A stretch of DNA of 64,000 bases, taken from positions 12,832,635 through 12,896,634 of the forward strand of contig CAJINV010000001.1 of assembly GCA_905178155.1 (NCBI GenBank), in the 5' to 3' direction. The notes under the pieces are model-generated. The model saw only the letters and a list, made by a program, of their open reading frames with translations, did no database searches and was not told where the DNA came from. Numbering within the stretch: the first letter of the stretch is position 1; each line of letters starts with the position of its first letter. The position numbers and the translations under genes were made by a program. This DNA comes from Amoebophrya sp. A120. Lineage: Eukaryota > Sar > Dinophyceae > Syndiniales > Amoebophryaceae. This document shows positions 47,801-59,600 of this stretch, in pieces.

Positions 47801-47963
47801 GTTACGCTGTGGCAAGGTGCATTTCTGAAGTCGAGTGCGTACTACAATAGGATACCAGCAGTCCGTCCATCGTGTTGCTGACCCGCTCCACACGCTCCTC
47901 ATCGATCACGCCCCCGCATCCAGTGCAAATGCGATATATGTCAGAGTCAGCACCAAAAGACAT
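44851..47963 (-). CDS. Tropomodulin-like LRR protein with two introners
   Basis: Tropomodulins cap actin filament ends. Exons: 47963-47856, 47691-47591, [introner G], 47322-46772, [introner F], 46610-46411, 46228-45671, and probably 45522-44851. Phases agree up to 45671. Start MSFGADSDIYRICTGCGGV with one CxxC. Then KLADKHLGMIKRRKLEN, FGGNCIRIGKVFYQMD, a Ser/Thr insert, and acidic QEESEESSTDEDELTEEE. The LRR part carries RFLERLYLQNSTLQSGEA, GSLRELNIEGNYVDVSAL and SLEVLRISGQQGE, then AKFEEILGSAMLKNQSLI and DRALTRNNDRKKRMER, the tropomodulin C-terminal pattern. The last block is 224 codons, acidic and disordered (MDHMAQQLQVPSVS...). Its joint to the LRR exon works only with a GT-GA or GG-AG intron, so it may be a separate gene starting at the ATG at 45522. 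Confidence 0.65.
46611..46766 (-). mobile_element. Introner F (156 bp) in the tropomodulin-like gene
   Basis: Plus strand begins TATGCAATGCAAAAGCATCG and ends ACGATACTTTTGCAATGCATA. Flanking repeat CCGGT at 46606-46610 and 46767-46771. Removal with one copy gives GHYR-QWRPDQ in frame. The interior has a second inverted pair (GACAAATTTTTCC...GAAATTTGTC). Family of B and H. Confidence 0.9.
47323..47585 (-). mobile_element. Introner G (263 bp) in the tropomodulin-like gene
   Basis: Ends TATCAATTGTAAAAATGTCT and the inverted match ending ACACTTGATA, sharing GTCTGGGTCTGGAA with E and J. Flanking repeat CGCGC at 47318-47322 and 47586-47590. Removal with one copy gives IEKM-RDLMYD in frame. It could also be spliced GT-AG (GTATCA...GATAG) at the cost of one extra codon. 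Confidence 0.9.
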
Positions 47964-48109
47964 CTAGATTTTTTACCTAAATTCATCTTGCTCGCTTACG
48001 CTTTGCAGCGAACTTGCACGAATCAGAAAACCTCGTGCGCGCGGCTCCAGAGGGAGCAAGATAGATGAAGAAGGATGAAAGATATGCACGACGTGTCGTT
48101 CGTAATTTT

Positions 48110-48406
48110 TTACAAGTAACTTCTTACAGTGACGTAGACATTTATTGCTCTTGCAGTGGATACACGGTACTCGACGACGATTTTGGGTTTCTTTTGTTCC
48201 ACTTTTTCTTTGCTTTTTTTCTTCTTTTTTACCTTTGCGGGCTCGCCTGTGCCGGTGCCGGGAGCGGCGCCCACGTTTGGTAGAATGGTGCTGGTCGCTA
48301 TGCAGAGAAAAAACACTAAAAAGCATGACGAGGCAATGAAACGTGTGGTGCCAGTCATTACACTTGTAACAGCACATGACGTGCTGTTTTCTTGTCGTCG
48401 GAACAT
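48110..48406 (-). CDS. Possible small Lys-rich secreted protein
   Basis: An open frame of 98 codons. From an internal ATG it reads MTGTTRFIASSCFLVFFLCI, which looks like a signal peptide, followed by PNVGAAPGTGTGEPAKVK and a Lys/Glu-rich run (KKKSKEKVEQKKP). A GTACCG within the C-terminal part may be a donor, so it might instead be an exon of a longer gene. Weakly supported. Confidence 0.25.
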   Translation of the reverse strand: MFRRQENSTSCAVTSVMTGTTRFIASSCFLVFFLCIATSTILPNVGAAPGTGTGEPAKVKKKKKSKEKVEQKKPKIVVEYRVSTARAINVYVTVRSYL

Positions 48407-49663
48407 AAAACATGGGATAACTTGATACTTGCATGCTTATCCAGTTTTCCTTTCCGGAGGAACGAAATCATCATAAGTATGTACCCATCCAGTACCAGTT
48501 CCAGTACGGGTATGTGAAGTATGTGACGCGTAGAAAAGTTTGGGTTTTGTGATCCAGTTTTTTCCCCTTCGATACTCGCGACCGTCATCCTTTCTCGCGG
48601 ACAAGCCTGCGGTTTATTCAACAGTCGGTGTGGGTTGCACTGCCCGCCGCGTTCTGTCGAGCTTTTTGCCGTTTAGCAACCACGAAACCCTGCGCCTGGA
48701 ACGCCCGTTCTTGCTAGCACTGCTGCTTGTTACTTGGAGAGAAGGTGGAAGTGGAACGTCGCTTCTTGTCTACGGGGTCGTATACACGGCATTCATATTT
48801 GGATTTCTTCAATGTTTTTGTTTGTATGTCTGCTTGCCGTGAACATAAATCATTGCAAGTAGTAGAGACACAGAAAAGAGTGGCGGGCGCCCTTTTGCTG
48901 GTGCGGTTGGCTTTTGCTCTTTCTCATCTCAGTCTCTCATGTTCATTCCGCCCGGACTCAGCGTAGACGCAGCGAGCTGTAAAAAATTGTAATTACGCGC
49001 ACCAGCACGTGACGGCCTCAGAAAAGAATAAAACGTATCCAGTTCTTCTTGTTGAGAGCAACGTGCTTCAGGAAGTGTCATTTTGGTGTGGTCGCGATAC
49101 AAGCACAAGCAGAACATCTCAAAGAATGTTGACAGTCATGCGCTCGTCTCAAGTTGGAAGAGCCTTTATCGAGTTCTACTTGCGTCGTAGACGCTTCTTT
49201 TTCTTTATTTTCGTACTATTAGATGCTTTCTCCCTTTCTTGCGACGCCATCCCGGCTGTTCTTGCCGTTCCCGATTTCATTTATTCGGGTGCCCCCCTCC
49301 CCACAATCTCACCTTCCTCGAGCGTACACAAATTTGATCAGCTTAGCATCTGCCAGGAATCACTATGTCGATGGATGCGTTGAAAGTGAAAGGTCAAGGT
49401 ACTTCTCTCGTTCTTTGCTTTCCACTTTCATGCGTCCTCCGCCGACACAATTATTCCGCGTATTCAATCAGAAAATTTCATCAGTTAGCGTGCAACTGTG
49501 TTCGACTTGCTAAAGTTTCAGTTTCAGGTTTTGAGTTTGTTTCAATGGTAATCAGTTGTTCCTTGCATCAATTACAAATGGTGTTGGTGCTTGTTATTAC
49601 ATGGTGATGGTAATTTTACATGTTGTGCTTGTGGAGTATTGTGAAGAATTAGAATTCCTCTAA
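48407..49663. other. Intergenic spacer
   Basis: No gene supported; 3' flank of the armadillo-like gene and beyond. Confidence 0.35.
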
Positions 49664-52600
49664 CTATTCCATCAACAGGTCCGCCATCGGGGAGGCCGCG
49701 TATTCGTCCGGAAAGTTCTTTTCGAAGGTTTGCACAATCTCGGCGACAAAGTCCGGGCTGTAGACCTTGACCTCGAAGAGAAACTGCAGCAGCTGTTCCG
49801 GTATGCTCTGCAAAGGTATCGCAGTCGTAGTAATTGCAGTCATGCATTACAAATTTTTTTCTTAACGTAAATCCGCATGACAAACTTCATTTCTCATGCT
49901 CTAATGCATTTAATATACGAGTACGATACTTTTGCAGTTCATATCCGGCTCGATCCGGCTGCGCTCCAATTCGTCCGAAAACATCACGTATCAGAGTGCA
50001 CAACTTCTTGGACCTTTGTCCCTCTCCTTTGATTGTCCTACTTTACAAAGCACCATCACAGCCACTGTTTGCCTCTTGGCACTTCTTGTTTTTGCGAACA
50101 GGCAGGGTCATCTGGCAGCCAAGACAACACTGGAATTCTGTGCGAAATTGCCTTTGCCATGCAAAAGCGGCATATATTTTTGTTGACGTTTCTATTGCTG
50201 AAGGCTGATCATGCAGCTGTTAATAATGAAATGCGCTACAAATTATGACGAGCAGGGGAACAAGGGGAACAAGTTGTGCACTCTGATATGACGCGGAGCA
50301 TCTGCACGAAGGTGGTGAGGACCAGCCCGCAGCCGGCCTTCCAGAAGGTGTGCAGGACCACTTGCGCCAATTCCGAAAACTCCGGATCAATCAGAGACAC
50401 ATACACGTACATGCTGATCCGCTCGAACAACCCGGCCCTGGTGTTGTGAAATCATTGTGGAAATGAATTTAATTTTTTGGAAACATCATGCACGAGTAGG
50501 TAATCATGCTTCTCATGGTGGTGCGTGCAGGCGAAAGGCTAAGGCAAGAAGAAAGCACGTGCAACATGCACCAAAGTCGTGTGTTAACTGCCAGTAATTT
50601 GAAAGAACTGAAAGTATTGTAGCTATATGATGTTGATGTGGTCATATATATTGCCTCCGAAATACAGCGAGCGAATCAATTCATACGTAGCTTTGAACTC
50701 TACCAGTCTTCCTCCCCCAGCGTGAGGTCTATGTCTCTGATGCAGGCGAGTAGCAGCTCGAGATGGGCGGCGTCGAAGTAGTCTAGTTCCGAGGCCTCCA
50801 CGTCGTCAACGAAAGCTGACGCGATGTCAAACCCATTCCACAACTGGCGCAAGCAAACCTCGTCGTACGCTCGGGAAGCAGGGCCCATCACGTAACTGTG
50901 GAAAGATTTTATCAAGACGTGCTGCACTTCCTGCAGGACCCCGTCGCAGACTGAAAAAGATGCAGATCATCATCAAGAAAAGCAGACACTATACTGGAAA
51001 AAAATGGAAAATGAACATTTCAACTGCTGCAAATATATGAAGAATAGGAGTGCGAGACTCAACGCATCCAAAACTATACTTCAGTCTGTGCACAACCATT
51101 CCGAGTCGATTTACGCTCATTTCGGCGTCTATCAAATGTAAAAATGTCTGGGTCTGGAAAGTTGTGATGCTGTGTGGCGTGCCATGCATGAGGAGGCCAC
51201 GATTGCTGGCTCAGCATGACAAGTTTCTGAGCTTCTAGGTGTTGCCTATTCTGCATGACAAACTACGTTTCTGCATGACAGAAAAGTGGGGCTCTTTGGT
51301 AATGTGCATGACAGATTTAAGAGTCATGCCAGACAAGCATGACAAACTTGCATTCTTCCAGACCCAGACATTTTTACATTTGATAGCATCCGCCAACAGT
51401 CTCTGTCGTAGCGGCGCCGGCTGCGTCACTAGTATCTGGTAGGAAATAAAGGAATACATAATTGTAAAGGTGGATTCGATTGCAAAACAAGCTGCGGGGT
51501 ACGACTATCAATTTTGAAAAAAGCTGAGCAACGCGCAACCATATCAGCACGCACGTCTACACCAGGATGTACTTAGAAAGTCTATCAGTACCCTAACGTA
51601 GAGCGGCAGCAGCTGCTCCTTGAATTGCGGATGGACCAGGAGCAATACTACGTTGGCGAGCCCCACCTGGAGGACATTTCTCGAGTTAGTTGGAATAAAG
51701 ATGGACTGCACAAAGTGCATCAGCAGTTTCTCCGTTTCCGGTGGCCTCGGCGGCGCCGACGCTTCACTTGAGCTTGCGGATACTGACGAAATGGATTATG
51801 TGGATAGAATGCCAATGCAGTTGCAGCCGTTTGTTCTTTTGAGTTTTGACTTGTTGTACACTGTACAGGCCAAGTCTCACAATTTGTTATCATGATGCGC
51901 GAAAAATACCCTCGCGAACAAGTAGAGCGAATGCTTGTTACGAGTAGCAACAATCTTCTTTCTCTATGCCTGTAGACCCACTTACCTAGATTCAGCAGCA
52001 AATGGCAGGCGAGAAGGAGCAATTGCGCCTGGACTTCCCACCACGTGTCTTGTGCGAGGTTTTTCATTGCCGGTACGAGGGCGAAAACGCCTTCCAGAGA
52101 TATGTCCTTGGCTTCCGGGGCGTAGCTGTGATAGAAATTATTGTAGGCGAATCTATAACGACCACGACGCTCCTGCTCCTCTTCTTCAGCATCAATTTCA
52201 TGATCACGGCAGATCGATGAAGAAGGAGATCGAGGTCTACGCAACCAAAATAATCCACAAAGATAGTGTAGCAATGTCGCCCCAAGGCTAGAAGTATCCG
52301 CACGGTGGGTCGATGCTACGCTGTACTACTTCGTTGCATCACGGTTTTTCATCACCTGGAAGGAAGAAAAAAGAAAATAAGAAGTACTCGGCGGTTTTGT
52401 TGTAGTCGTAATCCTCCTTGGCACTGACGATCTGCGTTAATATACTCAACCCGAATACTATGAGGAGAAAAAAGTGTTACAGTTACACATTGTCATGCAA
52501 GACGGGCAACACAGCCAACCTTTCTCATGCAGGAAATGCTTTGGAGTTGGAGCCTCGTTTCCTTCCTGTTTTCCCTTATGATCTTTGCATTGCAAGTTTT

Positions 52601-53521
52601 CTTTGTCATGCAGAGGAAACTTGTGATGCTGAAGTTACAGCAGATGTGTAACTGTAACACTTTTTTCGTGGGATAAATACCCGGACGCGAGGGGACGCGT
52701 CTTGGATGCCCAGTTGGGCGTAATACAGGTACAGGTCTAGCAGCGTCGGATCCTGTTGTAGATATTCATGTTGACATGTGTTGAAAAGCATTTTGCTTCG
52801 GCGGATCTGATCTCCATTTCCAGTCATCTCCAAGGGACCGTCGGACTGCTGTTGACGCTACCCTCATGTAAATAAGGCGGTCTTGTTGAGACCCGTTAGA
52901 TATCCTGGCGACCGTTGAAGGCAATGCATGAAAGCAGTTGTACAACTTACCCCAAGGAGTCCCATCTGCGCTTCTATACCGACGAGGAAAGACAACAGAT
53001 TTACGTACACCCCGACTTCGGCAACTCGCTCCTTCAGGTGCCTTAGCGCTGCAATGTGCGCCTGCGACGTGTCACCGCTGTAAGAAAACACGAAGTCGGC
53101 CACCGCCTCCCGCTTACTGCCGACCAGCGTCGCCAGCTTGGCCATGTCCGGAAGGCCTCCGTCGATCCACAGGTGCTCGGTGATGACCGGATCCGTTTTA
53201 GACAGCGTGGCGCCGAGGCGCTTCAAAAAGTACGCAATGCCCTCGAACACGGGGTTGTCGTGGCTCAGCGAGAACAGCGGCTGGCTGAACAGGGTAAAAA
53301 TTTTCGAAAACTCGGGTGGGTTCTTCAAACATGTCTCGGCGATGCCGCGCAAGACGCCCTGCCCGGTCAGGGACTCGAGTATTCTAAGTGTAATCCCCTC
53401 CGGAATCTGCTCCACGTGCTCCATGAAACTGACCACCTGCAGAATGAAGTGCAGACTCAGTCGCGATGGATTTGTTGTTAAGGATGCACGACGGCGGGGG
53501 AACAAAATCAAAGTGCGCCAT
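49664..53521 (-). CDS. Armadillo/HEAT-like protein carrying four introners
   Basis: Function unknown; helical repeats suggest a scaffold. Exons (minus): 53521-53504, 53436-52951, 52752-52681, [K], 52458-52388, 52152-51986, about 51680-51592, 51435-51391, [J], 51129-51075, 50950-50704, 50437-50294, [I], 49988-49949, [H], 49801-49664. The protein is about 520 residues, starting MAHFDFVVSFMEHVEQIPEG and ending AASPMADLLME. Repeating amphipathic helices are clear: GITLRILESLTGQGVLRGIA; QAQLLLLACHLLLNL; VVLLLVHPQFKEQLLPLYVR; SELAQVVLHTFWKAGCG. Most conventional introns are GT-AG in phase (GTAAGT, GTACTT, GTACTG, GTAGAG). The intron at about 51667-51985 has a strong GTAAGT donor, but its CTCCAG acceptor is out by one base, so that boundary is unresolved. 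The family could not be named. Confidence 0.65.
49802..49943 (-). mobile_element. Introner H (142 bp) in the armadillo-like gene
   Basis: Plus strand begins TATGCTCTGCAAAGGTATCG and ends CGATACTTTTGCAGTTCATA. Flanking repeat TCCGG at 49797-49801 and 49944-49948. Removal with one copy gives RIEP-EQLLQF in frame. Neither GT nor AG is available at the ends. Shortest of the set; family of B and F. Confidence 0.9.
49989..50288 (-). mobile_element. Introner I (300 bp) in the armadillo-like gene
   Basis: Ends TATCAGAGTGCACAACTT and its perfect inverted match. Flanks TCACG (49984-49988) and TGACG (50289-50293), one mismatch, suggesting greater age. Removal gives QMLRVMFSDE in frame with either copy. 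Terminal AGTGCACAACT relates it to C and N. Only a 40-base exon separates it from introner H. Confidence 0.85.
51130..51385 (-). mobile_element. Introner J (256 bp) in the armadillo-like gene
   Basis: Ends TATCAAATGTAAAAATGTCT and the inverted match ending ACATTTGATA; shares GTCTGGGTCTGGAA with E and G. Flanks GCGTC (51125-51129) and GCATC (51386-51390), one mismatch. Removal gives LLADAEMSVN in frame. The interior holds several GCATGACA copies. Confidence 0.87.
52459..52675 (-). mobile_element. Introner K (217 bp) in the armadillo-like gene
   Basis: Outer ends TATGAGGAG and the TTATCCCACG side differ, but AAAAAAGTGTTACAGTTACACA repeats inverted just inside. Flanking repeat AATAC at 52454-52458 and 52676-52680. 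Removal with one copy gives RVRVFGLSILTQIV, which restores a frame that is otherwise lost. No close relative in this window. Confidence 0.87.
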
Positions 53522-53583
53522 AATATTTTTTGCAGTAATTGATTAAAAAATCAAAGTTCAAATTGCAGTCCTACTACTTCATC

Positions 53584-54915
53584 TCACAAAAATGAAGAGG
53601 TCCCTGCTTCTGGTACCAGGTCTTTTCTTGGATCGATGATGCGGTAGCAGTCTGCATCAATGGCTTCGGCAAAGATGGGCTTCATTATGGCGAGACAACT
53701 CTCTCCGGACACGGCCCCGTCGTCGAGGCTCCGGGCGGACGCCGAGGTCGCGAGCCGGCTGTGCTGCCGGAACATGGTCAAGTTTTTACTGATCGGCTTT
53801 ATGCTTGCCTCCTTGATGTCCAGGTGCGAGATCTCGAACTGTTTGTCGGTCAATTCGCTTCTTCATAGGAGTCGATGTCCAAAAGAGCAAGGTCCGTTTC
53901 ACTAAAACAGGCCGCCCCATGGCGGGATTCACTACGGCAAACAATTTCTACTGAAACTGAGTTCAAGTTCTTCCAGGGGTACGAAGATAATGATAAACAA
54001 AGAACAAAATCCATGAAATAAAAAGTTTTTTTAGTACATTGCTACTGACGACCCTCGGCTCGCCCCTACCGGAGTGCGCAGGTCTGCTAGTCCGTGCCGT
54101 TGACATCATTTGCGCTTGTTCTCGTTTCGCTGGCTCGGGTGGATCCGGTTCCTTTGCAGTAGTTGAGGCTGCCCTTGAAGCCGCGTCATCGGCGCCCTTT
54201 ATCGAAGCGAAGAGAAATGAAATCGATGCTGATTCCAAATGTGATTTAAGTTTTTTCAATAGAACCCCTGGAGGAACAACTTGTTCTTTTAGATGAAGCC
54301 ATGGCGTCGATACAAACTAACTGCCTATATCGCTCTTCTGGCTGGCCTCCAGCAGTAGAGATCTTTTCATCTTTTTCGGCATGTAGGGTGAATGTCTTCA
54401 GTTGCTCGTCATGCCACCCTATCAGTATCTTTTGCAAGACGCATTCGCTTTAGGAATCATCCAGGCGACTTTATCTTCTCGTCGATATCTCCAGTGGCGG
54501 CGGCACTGGCGTCTGCGGGTATGGTTTCTACGAGCGCATTGTAGTCCACGGCCACGCGCTTGGTTAAAAATGTGTACAGTTTTTTCATGAGCGCGACGCT
54601 CGCGCCGGCGACATTGTTGATTACCGGATCGAAGTCCGGCCGGCCGATGTCCACCTTATGTTTCACAAAAAATTTCAGCAACTGGTCCCAGTTATCCCGC
54701 TTGATCTTCAGCTGCGTACCGGCCTCGTATGAGTGCATGTGGATCTCCTTCGGGTGGTACCTGGAGAGCACTTCTGCCACCAAGAATCCGTTGCTGAAGT
54801 CGCGCCCGACATTCACGATGGCGAAACTCAAGTCCAGTGACTGTAGCCACTTTAGAATCTCCCGAGGCAGCCGCGTTTGCGGCTCCACCCCGTCGGTTGG
54901 CCGTCCTGGGAACAT
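53584..54915 (-). CDS. CH-domain protein, SPATA4/SPEF1-like
   Basis: CH domains of this type occur in cilium- and microtubule-associated proteins. The first exon (54915 to about 54469) starts MFPGRPTDG and holds the domain: LPREILKWLQSLDLSF, NVGRDFSNGFLVAEVLSRY, YEAGTQLKIKRDNWDQLLKF, then VINNVAGASVALMKKLYTFL. After GDIDEKIK the frame continues at 54196 as GADDAASRAAS; the joint fits no GT-AG pair but lies between two GATAAAG copies 272 bases apart. A second intron, GTACTA...AACAG, leads to the last exon (FEISHLDIKEASIKP... ending GTSSFL). The C-terminal half is Ala/Ser/Arg-rich and probably disordered. A flagellar role is inferred from the family. Confidence 0.65.
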
Positions 54916-56607
54916 TTTTCGACCGCGGCTCAACACTAGTAGATGCCACCAAGCAGTAAGAAAGCTGCGTCGAATAAAGCTTCCTACCACGGTCGATTGG
55001 GCGCGTCGTCCTGCTCAGCAAGGGAGCATGTTCTTGCCAGTTCTTGTACTCAACATGAAAAATCGTTGTAGTTTATTATCCGGTGCAACGCGCCGCCTTC
55101 GCGCTGCGCGCGCACCGAGTGCGGGGAAACGACCATGCAATCGTCTACTGCGCGCTTGGTAAACTAAATGAGTCTTGTATTATATTTCAATTCCGTTGAC
55201 AACAGTCTGCCTCTGCACTTTTCATTTTCTGCAGCATATTGAGTTCGGGAACAAGCCTGCGACGGCGAACGAGAAATCTCCGACCCATCTCGAATGTCAA
55301 GCTCGAGTTTCGACGCGACTCGCAATACAAACAGCCTTGCCCTTGCCCCCTCTCGTCGTCGTCGTCGTGCTCGTGGCCAAAAAGAAGAACTACAATAAAC
55401 ATGGACGCTAGGCTAGCCAGAGGAACGAATCTCCTCCACACAGCATTGATTTCTATTGCTTTGTCACTCCAACATACTACACATACGAAATCGAAAACAC
55501 GTGAAGCGCTCTGATTGTTGACACTCAACGGCACTCAGCAATCAAGTGCTGACTGTATATTTCACACATGTTTGTAGACGAGAACGTAACGTGACTGAAG
55601 CATCAGCATCAGAAGAGGAAAACGTCAGTCATTTTCCCCGTCACGCCATATTAGCGTGGCCTTTATGGTCATATTTTCTTGTAAACAGCTAGCCCGTAAT
55701 ATCATTATCCAAATCCATCCAAGGATCACCAGTCGGCCGTCGTCAAGCAGCAAATCGCGGTATCTTCTCTTCCATCCTCAAGCTAGCAACTTTTATATAA
55801 ACATTGTACAATTATGTGTCATGGTTTCATTTCCTTTTTTCAAACCCGAGCCCCAGCAGGTTGAACTACTAGCATTGAAGGATGAGAGTCAACGAGTCAC
55901 GATAAGGTCCCGCTCATTCTCATGCTGCAGGCCGCGGTAATTTTTCTGATCTTGCCTAGTAATCAAACAGTAACAGATAGTAACGTAAGTTGTAAGTTGA
56001 AGACGATTGTTGAATAGAAGCACAGGGAGGTTCTTTGAAGATCATTTCTGAGGTGACGATGAGCATTTGCAATGAAACTACATATTAAATGAGATGACTA
56101 TGATGTTGTACAGCAATTTTACATTTCCATCTGTCAACATTCTCGATGACACTTACAACCATAAAAGTCAAGTAGCAGCCTTAGAAATATTCATCAAGGA
56201 AACTTCGATTTTGCATAAAGTGGATAAAAAATGTTTTGCGAAGATAGCAGTCGCGCATCGTCATGCAGAACCTGCGACGAGGCTTGACGCAATGTCACGT
56301 TGTAATAAGTAGTAATGTAATGAACGGTATTAAGGGGCGCCATCTGCATCTATTAGAATGCCGACGTTTTTTTATCGAGTAGTCCCGACACGGGACGTGT
56401 AGAAGCGTTCAAAAAAAAAGAAAGTTGGAAAGATGCAGGTGTTGAGTGGAAACTCGGGTTTTACAGCCGTCCGCGCCGCGTGGAAGAGGATGGAACTACA
56501 GGGTAAGTAGGCCCCGAGGAGCGGGCTACGCGTACAAGGAGTTTTCTCAGTATCACGACTCGATGGACTTCTCGTCTGGTAGGAGCGAACTTCTTCCAGC
56601 AATAAAC
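54916..56607. other. Intergenic spacer, about 1.7 kb
   Basis: No gene supported. Frames at 55187-55534 (minus) and 55656-55940 (plus) lack domains, splice context or composition like the genes. Confidence 0.35.
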
Positions 56608-59600
56608 TTATTTTCGGCGAATGAACACACCCTGTTCCATCTCGACCGGGTCAAAGTCTCCTAGCGGCTCGTTGAGCAAGCGGCTGACGATCTCCGCGGG
56701 CACCTTATTGAACTCCATATCTTCGAAATTTCCCCGCAAATCCAGCACCGCCAGCGCAGCGCTCGCCGCTGCGGCGTAGACCAGTGCGGAGAACGCCTCG
56801 TCACTGCGGAAAGCGATCTCGTTGTTGGAGAGGCACAGGAACTGGATTGTGGGGTGCATGGCCACCATCTCCGCGAACCTCAGAGCGCCCAGCTCGCGCA
56901 CCCGGTTGCTGCCCAAGTCGACGGAAAGCACGTTCAGCAAGCTGGTTTCCACCTCGCTGTGATGCAGCTCCGAGCCGCCGATGCTTTCCGCGAGCGCCAT
57001 CGCGCCAGATTCGGTGATGTTATTCTCGGACAGATTCAACGACGAGAGGCGCGGCAGCGACTGGATGCTGTGCGCAATGCACACGGCGCTGATGTCGCTC
57101 ATCTGATTCGCCTGCACGCTCACGTGCACTAGCGTAGATCCACACTTCACCAACGAAGTAAACCTGAGATTTGGTTGTATTGATATATATAATCACGAAC
57201 TGGTACTGGAGGCTAAACTTCTACATTATGTACACAATGACAATCCAGGCCCAGTAGCTTTTACTCTGCGTTCACGCTTCACTATTTGTTCCTGGGTTTT
57301 GGAATTTTTGTATGCGCGTTGCAGTCTTGTGAGCTTCGAGAGGACGACATTTTTCCACCGCAAAAGTGCAACAAAAAAAAATCAGATATAGAAGCGAATG
57401 CTTGTACAGGTCCACCACGCCGGAGTCCCCTAAGTTGTTGAATGCCAGGTTCAGGTGCGTCAGCGACGCTAGGTCCAACTGGTCCGCGGCACCCAAGTCC
57501 CAACTCAGGGGGGACATGGAAAGAAACAGGTGCTGGATGTCCATGGAGCTGACCGAACCCAAAATGTCGCCCACCACGGCGGGATCGACGAAGGGAAAAC
57601 AGATGCGGTGCTTGGCCAGTCATCCTGTGGAAAAAACTTCGAGTTGTCGTGCCAACGTTGACTCTTCTGCTTGCAAAATTATACTTTGCAGCACACCAGA
57701 TCGACACGCACAGGCAAAACACAACATATAATTGGTTTTGGCAAAAAAATTGCATGCAAATAAAAATACTTAAAACAGACCACACGGACTGTGAAAATTG
57801 AAATTCTAAAATTCGAATTGCCAGGACAACGCGAGGATATGTTTTTTCCATTTTCCTAGGAGCTTGTCGCTGTAGATGTCGGAGTGCGTCAGGTGCACCT
57901 CATCGTTTCCATACAGTGTACGGAAGCAGTCGTGCATGCGCTGGCTGTTGATGTTGTTTACATAAAGCGGCTTGGCGGGTAGGTCCGTGAGTGCGGCTGC
58001 GCCGTCTGCGGTTGCCGAGCCTCCTCTTATCGCCGCGTCCTTCCGCGCTTTCCGCTTCACCAATTTCTCCACCAGGTGCCCGAAAATGCCCGCGGGGCCC
58101 GCTGTGTTGACGTGCACCGTTTTTGTGACCGCCTTCACGACCGTATCCATTATGGAGTTCTCAAATGTTACATTCTCAACTGTTACATGATTTGTCATGC
58201 AAAATTACCTTGACTATCGACGCCATCAAGCCGCTTCGCGCGGCAAATTCTCATACGGCCAAACAGGCTCAGAATCTGTGTCAAATCTGTCATGCAAGAC
58301 GCGCAAGGTCCTTCCTTTCTTTTCACATTTGCCATTCTTGCATCACAAATTCATGCAACAGTTGAGAATGTAACATTTGAGAACGCCATATCCATTTCTT
58401 CTTGGTTCTGCATTAGGAAAATGGTGCCGTCGTCCTGGATGTGCATCCCGTGCTCGGCAGGAATCTTTGGAATCACACTCAGCTGCACTTTGGTGCTCAC
58501 GGGAGTGGCGCGGAAAAATCGTACTATTTCCTTCAGCTCACGCTCCAGCTTAGACCTGAAAATTCGACGTGTAACAACGAAAATCAGTACTAACAACACC
58601 ACATAAATCCACAATCACAAAACAGTGCGATGTGATCAATCGGAAGTCAACATCCACCTGGACAGGACGTGCTGGACAAAGTAAATTTTTCTGCCTGTAC
58701 CTGATGACTATTGGTGGCACGAAAGGCGCGGTGTTTCCGGTCGGTGCTCGACTGACGTCGTGTCTACGCTTGCTGCACTTTTGCTCCATGGCTGCCAGCT
58801 CGGACTCCATGTCCATGTTGTGTGTGACCAGGAGATGCACGTGGCAGTGTGGGATTGCCGGGAAGGTGTGCAGGACGTGCGCGAAGAAGTGCGCGTCGCA
58901 TTCCGACAGAACGCTGTTGCCCACCGCTTGGTCGACGTCCACGCGGATCACGGCGGGCGGCAGGGGTTTTCCGGCCGTCGTGGCGACGGTAAGCGCCTCG
59001 ATATCGATGCCGTTCAGCACCTTCAGGCTTTTCAGCCCCGCGCTGCTGGGTTCCTGCTGGACGCTGGCCGCCTCCCCGAAGGCGGTCAGTGCAATCTTGG
59101 ACCGGAGCAGCTGGTACAGCTCGAACGCCGTCCGCGCGCGGAGTTTCGGGCAGTACCGGACGGTCAGCTTCTCCAGCGTCGGGCAAGCGTTTTCGACCGA
59201 TAATTGCTTGCACAAAACCGCCACCGCTGCATCCGTCAGGGACGGGTTGCGCGACAGGTTCAGCTCCTGCAAAAACGGAAGCGATGTCGACGAGGGGAGG
59301 CCTGTCGTTTCAGAAACAAAAGAAAGATGCGGGGCGTGGGAATATCACTTTCGAATTGTGATGTCAAAAGCAAAAGCTTAAGCTACAGGCTGAAAAGTGC
59401 TCATACGTATCACCACCATCTCAATCAGGCCTACGCTGCGCTCAAGTATCAGTGGAGAATGAGTCCAAGCAGAAAACGTTCAACAGATCAAGTAAACAGA
59501 AGAGATGTCTCTATGACCACTATGATCACTACACTTCTTCTAAAATGAAGTAGTACCGTCCGCGGGTGTGAAGCACTTGAGCAAGCCGCAAAGACCACGC

